Assembly (NCBI GenBank): GCA_028551475.1
Contig: CM052356.1
Span: 7,946,001 to 8,010,000 of the forward strand
Length of the DNA: 64,000 nucleotides
Reading direction: 5' to 3'
Source: Casuarina equisetifolia
Lineage: Eukaryota > Streptophyta > Magnoliopsida > Fagales > Casuarinaceae
Part shown: piece after piece, positions 45,771 through 56,559 of the stretch
How the letters are laid out: each line of letters begins with the position of its first letter
Numbering within the stretch: the stretch's first letter is position 1
Notes under the pieces: generated by a model
Told to the model about the DNA's origin: nothing
The model's input: the letters and a program-made list of their open reading frames with translations, nothing else
Database searches by the model: none
Translations under genes and position numbers: made by a program

Positions 45771-48700
45771 TTACACTTGAGTTTCACACCCTGATCCCAC
45801 AATACACACTTTATGATTTCTTAGTTGCTCTAGTGAAACTCCATGCAATGACTTGGCCATTGGTTTGTCATGACATAAAAATTTATGGGACACACATCTC
45901 ATTGAAGGTCGAAACTTTGGCTTAACATGTAGGCATGCTAATGCTATGCTAGCAACAAGAAAAATACTTGGTGCAACAATATGATTTGGAGCTGGTAGAC
46001 GTTGGTCTAATATCTGAAGTAAGCCAATGTCTAGAGATGAAGATGATGATAATAAAGTCAAGAGTTCTGATGGATGTCTTCCTATCAATATTTCCAATGC
46101 CACAACTCCAAAGCTATAGATATCACACTTTTTAGTAACTTTCATAGTATAGGCGAACTCTGCATAAATAAGAATTTGAATAAAATTATTAAAAATACAA
46201 ACTTTTTTGTTCATTTTTGATATTTTTTTTAACACAAAGAAGTGTAATCAAAGTTTGTTATTGCACAGTACTCCATATTGAAGTGATTGTCTACTACCAC
46301 ACATAAACCAATTAAAATAATATATGGTAAGGAAGCACCTACTAGCACAAACATTATGGAAGAAGGAACAAAAGTTTTTCATCACGTTAGATTTATTTAT
46401 TTATTTATTTTTTCTATAACTAAACCTCTTTCTCCAATTCTAATCATATAAAACTAACATTTATCACATATCAATAAAAGTATACTACTATGATACATAC
46501 CAAAAAAGTGCACAAACTTAATTGTGATTATGAGTATAATACATAATACATGATTGCTTTAATAATTATTGCTTCTTTCGTCAAAATAAAGTTTGTTATC
46601 CAATTTTTAAAAGAGCAATGATAAAGTATATTTTAATTTTCAAAATTTTCAGAAATTCACACAAAATTAAAGAAATTTATGCCTTTTTTTTTTCTTTTCC
46701 AATTAAGTGTTTAGTCTAGTCTAACAACTCATTGCATTTATATAAATTCTTTCCACTACCATTACTATCCCCATAATGACCATTTATTTTTACATTTTAT
46801 CTTCCACAACCATCATACTTGCCTTAATATCCATTCTAGCAACTATAATCTTCATCTTTTGCCATTAAATTCTATCAATGGCTAACCTAATAAAAGGCTT
46901 ATTGGCACTAGTAACATTGCCCTCACCTAGGCTCTAAAATCCTTTGGATCGAGTCAAGGACTAATGTCAAAACGAGCTGCTCTTTCTACAATTAGGTGTT
47001 ATAAATTTGAATTTCTTTTTTCTTCATAGAATCACATTGTTGTCCCACTTAACCTCTCACCTATCTTTCTCATAAACCGAAGGGAAAAAAATTCATTTTG
47101 ATTCTATGTGTAGGTTGCAATTTTACAAGTATAAAAATACATAAATCCAAAACAAATAGAGAAAATTTAGCAATGGAACTTAAGCTTTTTATTGGTTTCT
47201 GCAAAATAATGCAAAAGTTGAACACTCTAGAATGTTTCCTTTTTTGATTTTCCATTTCATTTCTTTTCAGTAGCCCTTTTATTTTTTAGATTAATTTTAT
47301 TTCAGGTTATATGCTTCTTATCACCACTTAGTCATAATGGAGATTACATCCCTTAGTTCTTCATATAGATACCCAAGACTAAAAACAAAAATTAATAAAT
47401 ATAAATATCATACCAAAAAGAAGAATTAGTTTACCTGGGGCAATGTAACCATAAGTGCCTACAACCAATGTTTGATTAGAGGAATCAGGATCAAGAAGTT
47501 TAGCTGTGCCAAAGTCAGAGACAAAACCCTCTAGTTTAGAGTTCAATAAAATATTATTACTTGTTATATCTCGATGAACTATTGTTGGAATGCATTCATG
47601 ATGTAGATAAGATAAGGCATGAGCAATGCCTTTAATGATGTTCACCCTCTTCGTCCAATCCAACTTTATAGCTTCATCATTGTCATTTAGGACACAAAAT
47701 AAACTTCCTCTTTCCATGTACTCATACACCAAAAACATGCATCGTTTATGCAAACAATACCCATGAAGTTTTATGATACTTCGATGGCGAACCTCTGTTA
47801 ACACCTTTATCTCATTCTTGAAACTCATATCAAATATTTGATTTTCAGACTCCAATTGATGAAGTTTCTTCAATGCAACCATTTTACCACTAGGTAACTT
47901 TGCCTTATAAACACTACCATAACCACCCGTCCCAATACAATACTTTATGTCAAAATCCTCAGTTGCTTCAACAATGTCTTCATATGCAATATGTCCATCA
48001 TAGTTCCATATGGAGAACAAATTCCCATTTTTTGTCTCTTTTGACTCAAATTTGGTTTCCTTAGCCACATGTTGAGATTGACAAAAGATGTTAAGAACTA
48101 AAAATACGATGAAAATAAGGATGGAAACATAAATGCTTATTTTTTTCACAAGTGAATTCTCACTATTATGAGGAAAAAAAGGGCAATTAGAAATGAATGT
48201 ATTGTACAATTCCTTATTGCCAACTAATGTAGTATATGAGTGACTTTGACAATAATGATTTGGAATTGCACCCTCCAAAGAATTGTATGACAAGAAGATT
48301 GATATATTATTGAAAGCATGGGGAATTATGCCAGTGAGATTGTTGTAGCTAAGATCCAAGATTGATAAATGGCTTTCAAAACCAAGATTAATAGGTATTT
48401 CTCCACTGATAAAGTTATGACTAAAATTAATATATGTAAGAAAAATAAGATTGAGTATTTGATTAGGGATTGCACCCACAAGTTTGTTATCACTAAGATC
48501 CAACCACTCCAAATTACCCAAACTCCTAATTTCTAGAGGGATATTACCTCTGAAATTGTTATCACAAAGGTCTAAGGTCTTTAATTTACCCAAACTCCCA
48601 ATTTCTTGAGGAATATTACCCATGAGATTGTTATCACTAAGGTCTAAGGAAACCAAATTACCTAAGCTCCTAATTTCTTGAGGAATATTACCCACAAGAT

Positions 48701-49973
48701 TGTTATCACTAAGGTTTAAGGACTCCAAATTACCCAAGCTCCCAATTTCTTGAGGAATATTACCCACAAGATTGTTATCACTAAGATCCAATATACTCAA
48801 GTTACCCAAGCTCCCAATTTCTTGAGGAATATTTTCCCCAAGATTGTTATCACTAAGATCCAACCATATCAAATTACCCAAGCTCCCAATTTCTTGAGGA
48901 ATATTACCCTCAAGATTGTTATCACTAAGATCCAACCACTTCAAATTACCCAAGCTCCTAATTTCTTGAGGAATATCACCCCCAAGATTGTTATCACTAA
49001 AATCCAACCACTTCAAATTACCCAAGCTCCCAGTTTCTTGAGGAATATTACCCATAAGTTTGTTTTCACTAACATATAAGTAACTTAAATTACCCAAGCT
49101 GCCAATAGTTGAAGGTATTTGACCACTGAAATTGTTATTACATAAATCCAAGTACGTTAAACCTGTCATATTTCCAACTTCTAAGGGAATGGAACCATGA
49201 ATTTGATTGGAATAAATGGAAAATGACTTTAATTGGATAAGGTTTGTTGGTGAAAGTGGAAACTCACCCCCAATAGAGTTTTGGCCTAGATATAACCCTT
49301 GCAAACTCCTTAAATTTCCTATTTCTGAGGGAATAGAACCATTTATTTGATTTGAGGAAACATCCAAACTTTTCAAATTTGTTAAATTGTCTATGGTACG
49401 AGGAATTTGACCGCTAAAATTGTTCTCATTTAGCCACAAAATACTCAAATTCTTCATATTTCCTATTTGAAGGGGAATTAAACCATGAATTTGATTGTAA
49501 GAAATATCCAAATGCTCTAATTGAGTGAGGTTTGTTAATGAAATTGGAAACTCACCCACAAGAGCATTCCGAGACAAATTAAGATAAGTGAGTCTCGATT
49601 GAGCACCCACCTCAAGTTGGATACTCCCCCAAAGATAATTTTGGGATAGATCAAGAAGTTCTAAATTGGGTAGGGAAGAAAGATTGAGTTTTAACTCACT
49701 CTGGTTGAGTCTTGGGTAGGACCCAGATAGGCTGATATTCGTGACGCTTCCAGCAGCATTGCAAGTGATACCAGGCCACTGGCAAGGGCTTGAGGTATCG
49801 TTGCTGCGGGTACCCCACCATCCAGTCTGCAGCAAAGCCGTTGCTTCTAACTCCAGTGCCTTTGAGTTAAATGCCGCTGCAAATTGAACATCAGCATCCA
49901 AATATATTCCAAAGAACAAGATACAGGTAGCCCATGCTATGATTGCAGTAGAAATGGAAACAAAGGATGTCAT
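45771..49973 (-). CDS. MIK2-like LRR receptor-like kinase (LRR-RLK), full length
   Basis: Exon 1 is 49973-47435 and exon 2 is 46159-45771, with a 1,275-bp intron inside the kinase domain after GTYGYIAP (phase 1). Total 975 residues. In order: signal peptide [25 protein letters not shown]-cap with CQWPGITCN; about 20 LRRs (residues about 100-590), including nine near-identical units at residues 292-507; transmembrane segment about 608-632 ([20 protein letters not shown]); kinase about 672-955. The kinase has GTGGYGSV, the Lys in [16 protein letters not shown] and APE, so catalysis is likely. Architecture and intron position match the MIK2/LRR-XII-type group that perceives peptides or damage at the plasma membrane; the ligand is unknown. 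The frame is open upstream to 50081, but MTSF starts the signal peptide and is what the paralogue keeps. Confidence 0.9.
48453..49100 (-). repeat. Nine tandem 72-bp LRR units in the receptor gene
   Basis: Nine consecutive 24-residue LRRs share [23 protein letters not shown] with very few changes and strong DNA similarity. The surrounding LRRs are much more diverged. Copy B has only four units here. The array has evidently grown or shrunk by unequal exchange in units of 72 bp, changing the length of the receptor solenoid. Confidence 0.92.
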
Positions 49974-50274
49974 GGTAAGGGTGTGATTTCGAAGGGCAAT
50001 GGTAGAAGGTTGATCGTCGTGTTCACAACTGAGGAGCCTTTTTAATAAGAAAGATATAGATGGCCAGCGCGTGTGCCCCATACTTGTGGACTAGAAGCCG
50101 ATTCTGACACTAAACTCTTTTTTTTTTTTTTTCGTAATTTGTGTTGACGTTGAATGTATTACCTACGTGATTTTCACGGAACTCTTCATCTTTTGAAAGT
50201 GTTTTCAGAAAACATGATGGAAAATCTCCTCACTGTACGTGCATTGTGCTTACTGGATGACTCTTAGTCACGAT

Positions 50275-50700
50275 TTACTGTACAAGTCTAGCGAGCGCAC
50301 TTTCTATGAAAGCTAATTCCAGAAAATATCTTGGCAATTTCCTCCCACTTTGGATTGCCGCGTGTAGCAGCCTTTTGGTCACCAATCTCTTTATCTTTTG
50401 GAATTCAGTGGAGCTACAAATTTTTACCACCCAATTTGCCTTGTTGGTACTAAAAGATTCTTGCTCACAATTCATTGTTCCAGGTCCAACGAGAGCACTT
50501 TTTTTCCTTTTTAAAAGCTTCTCGGAAAGTATTTTGGAAATTTCCTCCCACTCACTTAAAGTGAGGTTACCAATAGCCTCAGTCACGTTTCCTGTAGAAA
50601 GTCTAGGGAGCGCACTTTTCAATGAAAGCTTTCCCGGCGAACATCTTGGCAATTTCCTGTCGGTGCCGTAGTTGACGGTGTCGTGCGCCGTCAACCTTCT
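50275..50700. repeat. Receptor upstream repeat, copy 1 (with 139-codon minus frame)
   Basis: This segment recurs upstream of the receptor pseudogene (63740-64000) and beside the orphan LRR fragment (about 51690-52110). It contains internal partial repeats of AATTTCCTCCCACT and related blocks. On the minus strand it holds a 139-codon frame (SEWEEISKILSEKLL...) that I cannot assign. The third copy has stops in that frame, so coding is doubtful. At its right edge is a hairpin-forming GTTGACGG/CCGTCAAC pair, which also appears imperfectly near 52106-52130. Confidence 0.55.
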
Positions 50701-50756
50701 TCGTGCAGCACGCCGTTTCCACTTGCACGTGGGTCCCGCGGCAACAAGGGAAGGGC

Positions 50757-51413
50757 AAACAAAGAAATGTTCCTCTATTAAGTTACAAAAGAATGAATAT
50801 TACCAAAAAAATGAGTTATGGGACTTCATTCAATAGTCCAGCGACTAGGACCATAACTGTACCTAATCAAGTTTACTACTCCCACGAAGCCAACAACCAA
50901 CACAAGCATCAACCTTGGCAAGTTACTTTCTTTTCCTTTCATTGCATTCTTCAGTAAACAAGAACACTGATGCAAGTTGAGCTTGATATATGCAACAGAT
51001 ATATATAGGAGACACAACCTTTAAGCTTTTTTCATGAGATAACCCAAAATTATGCCAATCAATCCAATTAAGACGACAACCAGGAAGGAGACACCAGTAC
51101 CACCGCCATTTTTGTGGCCTTGACGTTTCAAAAGTTCTTGCAAATTGTAATTTTTGTGAGATGAGCGGTTCCCACGGCTAAAAAGTTAACACACACTACA
51201 TAAAAAAATTGTTCAGCAAGTATTAAAAACCACAGCACATATGCCAACAACATCAGCAAATATCAACAGGTTGTAAGCCCCTCTGCTAGTTTAAGGTGTG
51301 GCTCATCTAAAATACCAAAAAGAGTTTGGAATCCAGGAAAAACTATATCACATTTAACGATTTTAATGGAACATCGCATTAAAAGTATGACCGACAATCA
51401 GGACAAGATAGAC
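50757..51413. repeat. VAP27 3'-end duplication, copy 1
   Basis: Collinear with 52667-53325 at high similarity. It spans the VAP27 3' UTR, the terminal exon and part of the preceding intron. It ends abruptly next to an inverted LRR fragment starting near 51419. Confidence 0.85.
51021..51137 (-). pseudogene. Orphan VAP27 terminal exon, broken splice acceptor
   Basis: The minus strand encodes ELLKRQGHKNGGGTGVS followed by a hydrophobic tail ending GYLMKKA and a stop, almost identical to the exon at 52932-53048. The acceptor CAG of the sister exon reads CAA here, and no upstream VAP27 exon accompanies it. It is a duplicated fragment, not a gene. Confidence 0.85.
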
Positions 51414-51418
51414 AATTT

Positions 51419-51680
51419 CCTCAAATCAAATAAATGGTCCTATTCCCTTGGAAATAGGAAATTTAAGGAGTTTGCAAGGGTTGGGTCTGGGCCAAAACTC
51501 TATTGGGGGTGAGTTTCCACTTTCATTAATAAACCTTATCCAATTAGAGATACTTGTCATTTATTCCAATCAAATTCATGGTTTCATTCCCTTGGAAGTT
51601 GGAAAGATGATGGGTTTGTTGTTCTTGGGTTTAGATAATAACAGTTTCAGTGGTCAAATACCTTCAACTATTGGCAAGGT
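51419..51680 (+). pseudogene. Inverted fragment of the LRR receptor gene
   Basis: The plus strand reads about 3.5 LRRs in one open frame: [29 protein letters not shown], then GKMMGLLFLGLDNNSFSG and QIPSTIG. The motif GKMMGL...DNNSFSG matches copy B (62672 downward) better than copy A, so it derives from a copy-B-like gene. Signal peptide, transmembrane and kinase parts are absent. It is inverted relative to both receptor genes and followed by the receptor upstream repeat. Confidence 0.88.
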
Positions 51681-51689
51681 CAATTTCCT

Positions 51690-52110
51690 CCCACTTTGGT
51701 AATATCTTGGCAATTTCCTCCCACTTTGGTCACCACTCTTTATCTTTTGGAATTCAGTGGAGCCACAAATTTTCTACAACCCACTTAGCCTTTTGGGTAC
51801 TAAAAGACTCTTGGTCACAACTCATTGTTCTAAGTCTAACGGGGGCAATTTTTTCTTTTTTAGAAGCTTTCTCGGAAAGCACTTTGGAAATTTCCTCCCA
51901 CTCACTTAATTGAGCTTACTAGAAGACTCAGTCAAATTCCCTGTACAAGTCTTGCGAGCGCACTTTTCAATGAAAGCTTTCCCGGTAAACATCTTGGCAA
52001 TTTCCTTCCACTTGGATTGTCATATCTTAGGAACCTCTTGGTCAGGATTCGCTGTCCTGCAATCTTCCACCTGTCGGATGCCGTTGTCGGGGAGGTCGGT
52101 GCCGTAGTTG
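51690..52110. repeat. Receptor upstream repeat, copy 2
   Basis: Similar to 50290-50690 and 63740-64000, beginning with two tandem copies of CAATTTCCTCCCACTTTGG. It adjoins the inverted LRR fragment directly, unlike at the two receptor loci, so the junction is a rearrangement scar. Confidence 0.7.
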
Positions 52111-52666
52111 ACGGTGTCGTGCGGCGTCAACCTTCCTTCGTGCAGCACGTAGTTTCCTCTTGCACGCGAGTCCCTCAGCAACGAGGGAAAAGCCAAACAG
52201 GAGGGTTCTATATAACAAGTTTAACTTTGTGAACACCACGATCAGTTTGGGATCAGTTCGATCGGATATATGTGTAAATATGTGAGTTTATATATAAAGC
52301 TTGATTCTTGGTGTTTTCAATCATCTGCCCCAACAAGTTACGATACTAACATAAGAAAAAGATAACAGATTAAATGTAAACGTTGACAATAAATATATAT
52401 CAAATTGTATAACTTTTGCTTATCATTTTGGTTGTCCTCGGCTTACTGTAGAACCACCGATTCAATAATCTTCTTTTCCGAGTTCTAAATCTCTTTTCAC
52501 TGTTCTCCTCGCCGCTTCTACCCAATTTCTAACACGTTGAGCCAGAAAAAGAACCAAAGATAAAAACATAAGAAGCAAATTAAGGATGTCTAAGATTCTT
52601 GACGGCCACTTTAGTACCTTTGTCAATGTCAAAGGCCCAAAAACTCCATGGTTGAACAACAAAAGA

Positions 52667-53325
52667 AACAAAGAAATGTTCCTCTTTTAAGTTACATAAA
52701 GAATGAATGTTACCAAAAAATGAGATATCAGACTTAATTCGATAGTCCAGTGACTAGGAGCATAACTGTACCTAAGCAAGTTTACTACTTCCACAAAGCT
52801 AACAACCAACACAAGCATCAACCGTGGCAAGTTATTTTCTTTTCCTTCCATTGCTTTCTTCAATAAACAGGAACATTGACGCAAATTGAGCATAATATAT
52901 GCAACATATATATATATAAAAGACACAAGCTTTAAGCTTTCTTCATGAGATAACCCAAAATTATGCCAAGCAATCCAATTAAGACGACAACCAGCAAGGA
53001 GACACCAGTACCACCGCCATTTTTGTGGCCTTGACGTTTCAAAAGTTCCTGCACGTTGTAATTTTTGTGAGATGAGCGGTCCCCAATTCTAAGAAGTTTA
53101 CAAACACTACATAAAAAATTGCTCAGCAAGTATCAAAAACCACAGCACATATGCCAACAACATCAGCAAATATCAACAGATTGTAAGCCTCTCAGCTAGT
53201 TCAAGTTATGGCTCATCTAAAACACCAAAAAGAACTAAGGATCCAGCAAAACTATATCACATCTAACGATTTTAAAGGAAAGTCACAATGAAAGATGACT
53301 GACAATCAAGAAGTGACAGAGAAAG
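52667..53325. repeat. VAP27 3'-end duplication, copy 2
   Basis: Sister of 50757-51413. This copy keeps an intact splice acceptor and lies downstream of a second VAP27 exon, so it is probably the source copy. Shorter traces of the same 3' sequence recur near 44090-44215 and 57910-58000. Confidence 0.85.
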
Positions 53326-54337
53326 GAGAAGACAAGTTACACCCTCTATGGTCAGTCCTTAGGCTATCCTTAGTCCTTAAATTTTCCCTTTGATAAAACA
53401 TACGGAAAAGCATAAGCTATGATCGATATAAATTATGCATACACCCCAACCTCGAGGAAGTAACTACTCAAGAGCGATGCTCCTTTCTCATAATGGTAAT
53501 TCCTCTGCTAAAAACATATGTGGTGCCTACAGTCATGTGAGAGTATAGAATATCAAATTTCAAGATTAGAATATCACCACCCCCCGACCTCCCACATTAA
53601 AATAAATGAATAAATATCCAAAAAAGGGAAAAGAAAGAATGAAACTTTTGAACAACTTTTATAATGACGATGCCATGTCTAATCTACAGAACATTAAAGT
53701 GCTCATGTTGTAAAACACGTCACATGTGAGGGTCCATACACTATGAAGAAAATGAGGGCTTTCTTGCTATTATTTCCACCCATAACCAATAAAGAGTATC
53801 TAATTTGTCCATTCATGACGAGTCTTTCCATATCCCTAAACACACCATAAATCAGAAGCCATCCAGACTCTATTTAGTGAAGTAAGTTGTCACACGGCAC
53901 AGGTTTTCCAGAAACCGTCACTATCATAAATGATTGACATTTAATCGACTCCTATTTTTGCTTTTGGCTCAATAAAAATGACCATCATAGCAGATACAAA
54001 TTTCAAATGTTACTTTCAACCGGAAAACATGTAACAACCAACCCTTTCAAATTGCTTTGAGGAAAGAAAAAATAAAAAATGGAGATGGAAATTGCAAAAC
54101 ATGACTACAGCACAACTCAAGAATGACCAAATATACTTTCTCAAAGAGATCAGAATCTAGAGTATATAAAGGCCAAAAATGACTCATAGGCTAACCCAGT
54201 CTGCCAACAAAAGAAGAAAAAGGAATTAGTTAGGATATGATGTCGCAGGTATAACAAACCAATTCCTGGCGTAGCTTGTTATTTTGTTGAACCGCATTGT
54301 TCTTTTCCTCCATCAGTTTAGAAATGAGAGCTCTTGC
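52932..54337 (-). pseudogene. VAP27: VAP27-like vesicle-associated protein, last two exons only
   Basis: Exons 54337-54260 (26 codons: ARALISKLMEEKNNAVQQ, then NNKLRQEL) and 53048-52932 (38 codons + stop: ELLKRQGHKNGG, then a hydrophobic anchor VSLLVVVLIGLLGIILGYLM, then KKA) join in frame across an intron with GT/AG ends. This is the coiled coil and C-terminal membrane anchor of plant VAP27 proteins, which sit in the ER membrane and tether it to plasma membrane and cytoskeleton. I searched by eye up to 55560 for the MSP-domain exons and found none; beyond that point the sequence becomes the HSP duplication. So the gene seems cut off by the duplication boundary, unless its 5' exons are highly diverged or very far away. 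Confidence 0.8.
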
Positions 54338-55560
54338 CTGCAATTATTCCAGAATTGTCAAGCATAATTAACATTCCAACATGTAGTAAGGATAGGAAGA
54401 TGTATCTTTTATACCAATAGACAAATTGAATATCAAACTAGCAGCAGAACTATATGGCACATTCTTATGGCTATTACAATTATATAGGAGAAAAAATGCA
54501 ACCAATAACACAAAATCGAACCATGGTTGTTTTATTAACCACATATATTGTACTTGCCACATCAAAGGGGACTGAAGCCATTGAGAAGGGAAGAGGCAGA
54601 TAAAAGTCTCATCAAAAATGAAAAATAGCCGGTTGAAAATAGGCAATATGCAATGCTAGTTATATAATATTGATTGCTTTGCTAAACTTTCATTCCTATC
54701 TCTTAATGCAGATCTATTATCAACGAAAACCAATAGATTAATAAACTGAAACCAGAAACACTTCTCAATGCTGAAAATGAGAGGCCAATTGCTGGTCCTG
54801 AATTAGAAAGAAACCAATTTTGAATTGAGAGAAACTATAAAATTTCAGCCCTCAGTAAACACAATCACCCTCTTTCTTTAGATGTGATGTGATGTTGCAA
54901 GGCACCCAGATGATCGCTGTCATAGAAAACAAGAATTATTGCAACAACCATCCAAGGAGTAAGCGTCACAAATCAAAAAATGAAGCCCATGATAAACCTT
55001 CCAATCAAGTTTTGACACTAAAATTGTTCAGGCAGAGATGAAGTGGCAGCAAGCGAGGGACCTCCAACAGAGGACGTCAGACATTTGCCACGATAGTTTC
55101 TTCGAGTTAGTTCATTTCTTCCCGCAGGTTTCTTTTCTTGTGGAATCAAAATGTTATTTAAGCTTCTCCAGGTGAGCTTCATGGAGACTACAGAGATACT
55201 AAACTTTTGTGCCACGTTAAACTTTTGTTAGCATATACTCAAGCCTCTGGTGCAGTGATTTAAAAAAAGGGAAAAAAAAATCTCAGTAGGATAATTTACT
55301 TTTGGCCAAAAACATAAAGATCTAGACTCACCAAAATTATGCTCTAACTAAAATATAAATCATGATGTATGTTTAGATTAGCAAAATCATAGACTGACTG
55401 ACATATATAAGCTTGCTGTCTGTTCAGTTCATTTCCAAGCACAAGTTTACTCTTATGGCCGGATAACAAGCATAAGAACAATTAAGAGCAGAAACAGGAA
55501 AACCATAAAAATTCTTTAGTTTAAGATACCATGGTAAGCCCCCTGCAATTCAAAAAACAG
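54338..55560. other. Stretch upstream of VAP27 exons, nothing recognised
   Basis: Probably intron sequence of the truncated VAP27 gene. The 65-codon minus frame at 55215-55018 has no VAP-like or other known motif. The stretch ends exactly at the duplication boundary at 55561. Confidence 0.5.
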
Positions 55561-56299
55561 GGTTAAGGACCTGGCTTATGCTCCTTGTTGAAGAGAATGG
55601 GTCGACCACGTCTGCAACTTCGTTTCAAAACAAAGTGAGCCGCAACTCATATCTAGAAAACCCAAACTAGACAATCAGTTAAGAAAAAAAACTGAGTAAT
55701 CAACAAAGCAGAATCAAAAGAAAAACCATTTGAAAACCAGTGTGTCTCAGGGAACAAAAGATTCTTCCGAAAGGCTTCTTACATATAACAATTATACCGA
55801 AACTCTTTTCCCGGAAAAGATCCTGAAAGAATTGAACGTTATACACGAGCTTGAGCTTAAATCGGCTATAATAGTGGCTAGATACTCATAACTGATCACT
55901 TCTATATCACAGACAGAGCAACAACAAACGTACAACGGAGAAACAATTGACATATTGATTTCCATATTACGCTTTCCACAGAAGTACTTTATTACGCGTG
56001 CTTCGACTCCCCGATTCTCTACAGACAACAAAAACTCTGACAGGACAACACAATTATAGAGAACTAAGAAAACAACTACCAGAGTAGAAACCGCGGCGGA
56101 GGCGGCGGCGAGAGAAGGAGCGGCCGCAGCGGCGGTCAACGTCGACGTCCGAGTCGTCCTCATCGAAGCGAGAGAGCTGGGTGTCAGTATTGAAGGAGCA
56201 AGAAAGAGAGGGAGCGATGGAAGCGCAGCGAGCCGGTTTGTGGAGCCTGGCGAAGAGGGTTGGAACGGTGAGCCGTCGGAGAGCAATAGACGATGCCAT
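55561..56299 (-). pseudogene. HSP23.6: Mitochondrial small heat-shock protein, copy 3 (truncated)
   Basis: Exon 1 is 56299-56080, with 73 codons + 1 nt and a presequence nearly identical to copy 2. The intron carries the empty copia target site at 55888-55892. Exon 2 starts at 55611 but ends after about 17 codons ([17 protein letters not shown]) at the duplication boundary. The whole alpha-crystallin domain is missing, so no chaperone can be made. A TTCtaGAA element remains upstream near 56487, so a truncated, heat-induced transcript is conceivable. Confidence 0.93.
55888..55892 (+). other. Empty target site of the copia element
   Basis: GATACTC-ATAAC-TGATCAC occurs once without insertion at the place paralogous to 36822/41968. 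It fixes the exact element ends and shows the insertion came after the segmental duplication. Confidence 0.94.
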
Positions 56300-56559
56300 C
56301 GTAATCGTTGGAACTGCAAGACGGATCGTCGCTTTGTAGAGTGCTTACCTCGCTTTTCCGGGGTTTAGTGAGGCTTTGCAGAGGTGGTTTGTATGGGAGT
56401 GAAGACGTAAATGAAATTCAGAAGAAGGAGACGTGAAGAAGTAGAAAGAGTAAGCGTTTAAAGCTGAGGGCCTTGGAGGTTGGTTTCTAGAATCTGAAAC
56501 AAGGGGGGCCCCTTGTTTTTTATCCTTCAAGGAATAATTTATTCATCACAGATTAGGCC

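Larger units (their letters stand above)
36495..50521. repeat. Direct segmental duplication, copy A
   Basis: From inside HSP exon 2 (36495) through HSP intron and exon 1, downstream DNA, the receptor kinase gene and its upstream region, this segment is nearly collinear with 55561-64000. The copia element and its target duplication (36827-41968) are unique to this copy. Other differences are five extra LRR repeats in the receptor gene and scattered small indels. The right end given here is where the matching second copy leaves the window. Confidence 0.88.

Noticed and set aside
48453..49100. Regularly spaced repeats that superficially resemble a CRISPR array, with a 109-codon plus frame
   Set aside because: The period is 72 bp with no spacer/repeat distinction, and the units encode LRRs in the minus-strand receptor gene.
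50046..50081. Upstream Met (MGHTRW) as the receptor start
   Set aside because: The frame is not kept in the paralogue, and a signal peptide begins cleanly at the internal Met at 49973.
50826..51017. 63-codon minus-strand frame (MCLLYISVAYIKL...), and its homologue at 52687-52926
   Set aside because: Both lie in the 3' flank of the VAP27 terminal exon, and the two copies differ in reading-frame limits, so 3' UTR is more likely.
55018..55215. 65-codon minus frame upstream of the VAP27 exons
   Set aside because: Considered as a missing VAP27 exon, but it lacks MSP or linker motifs and suitable splice phase.
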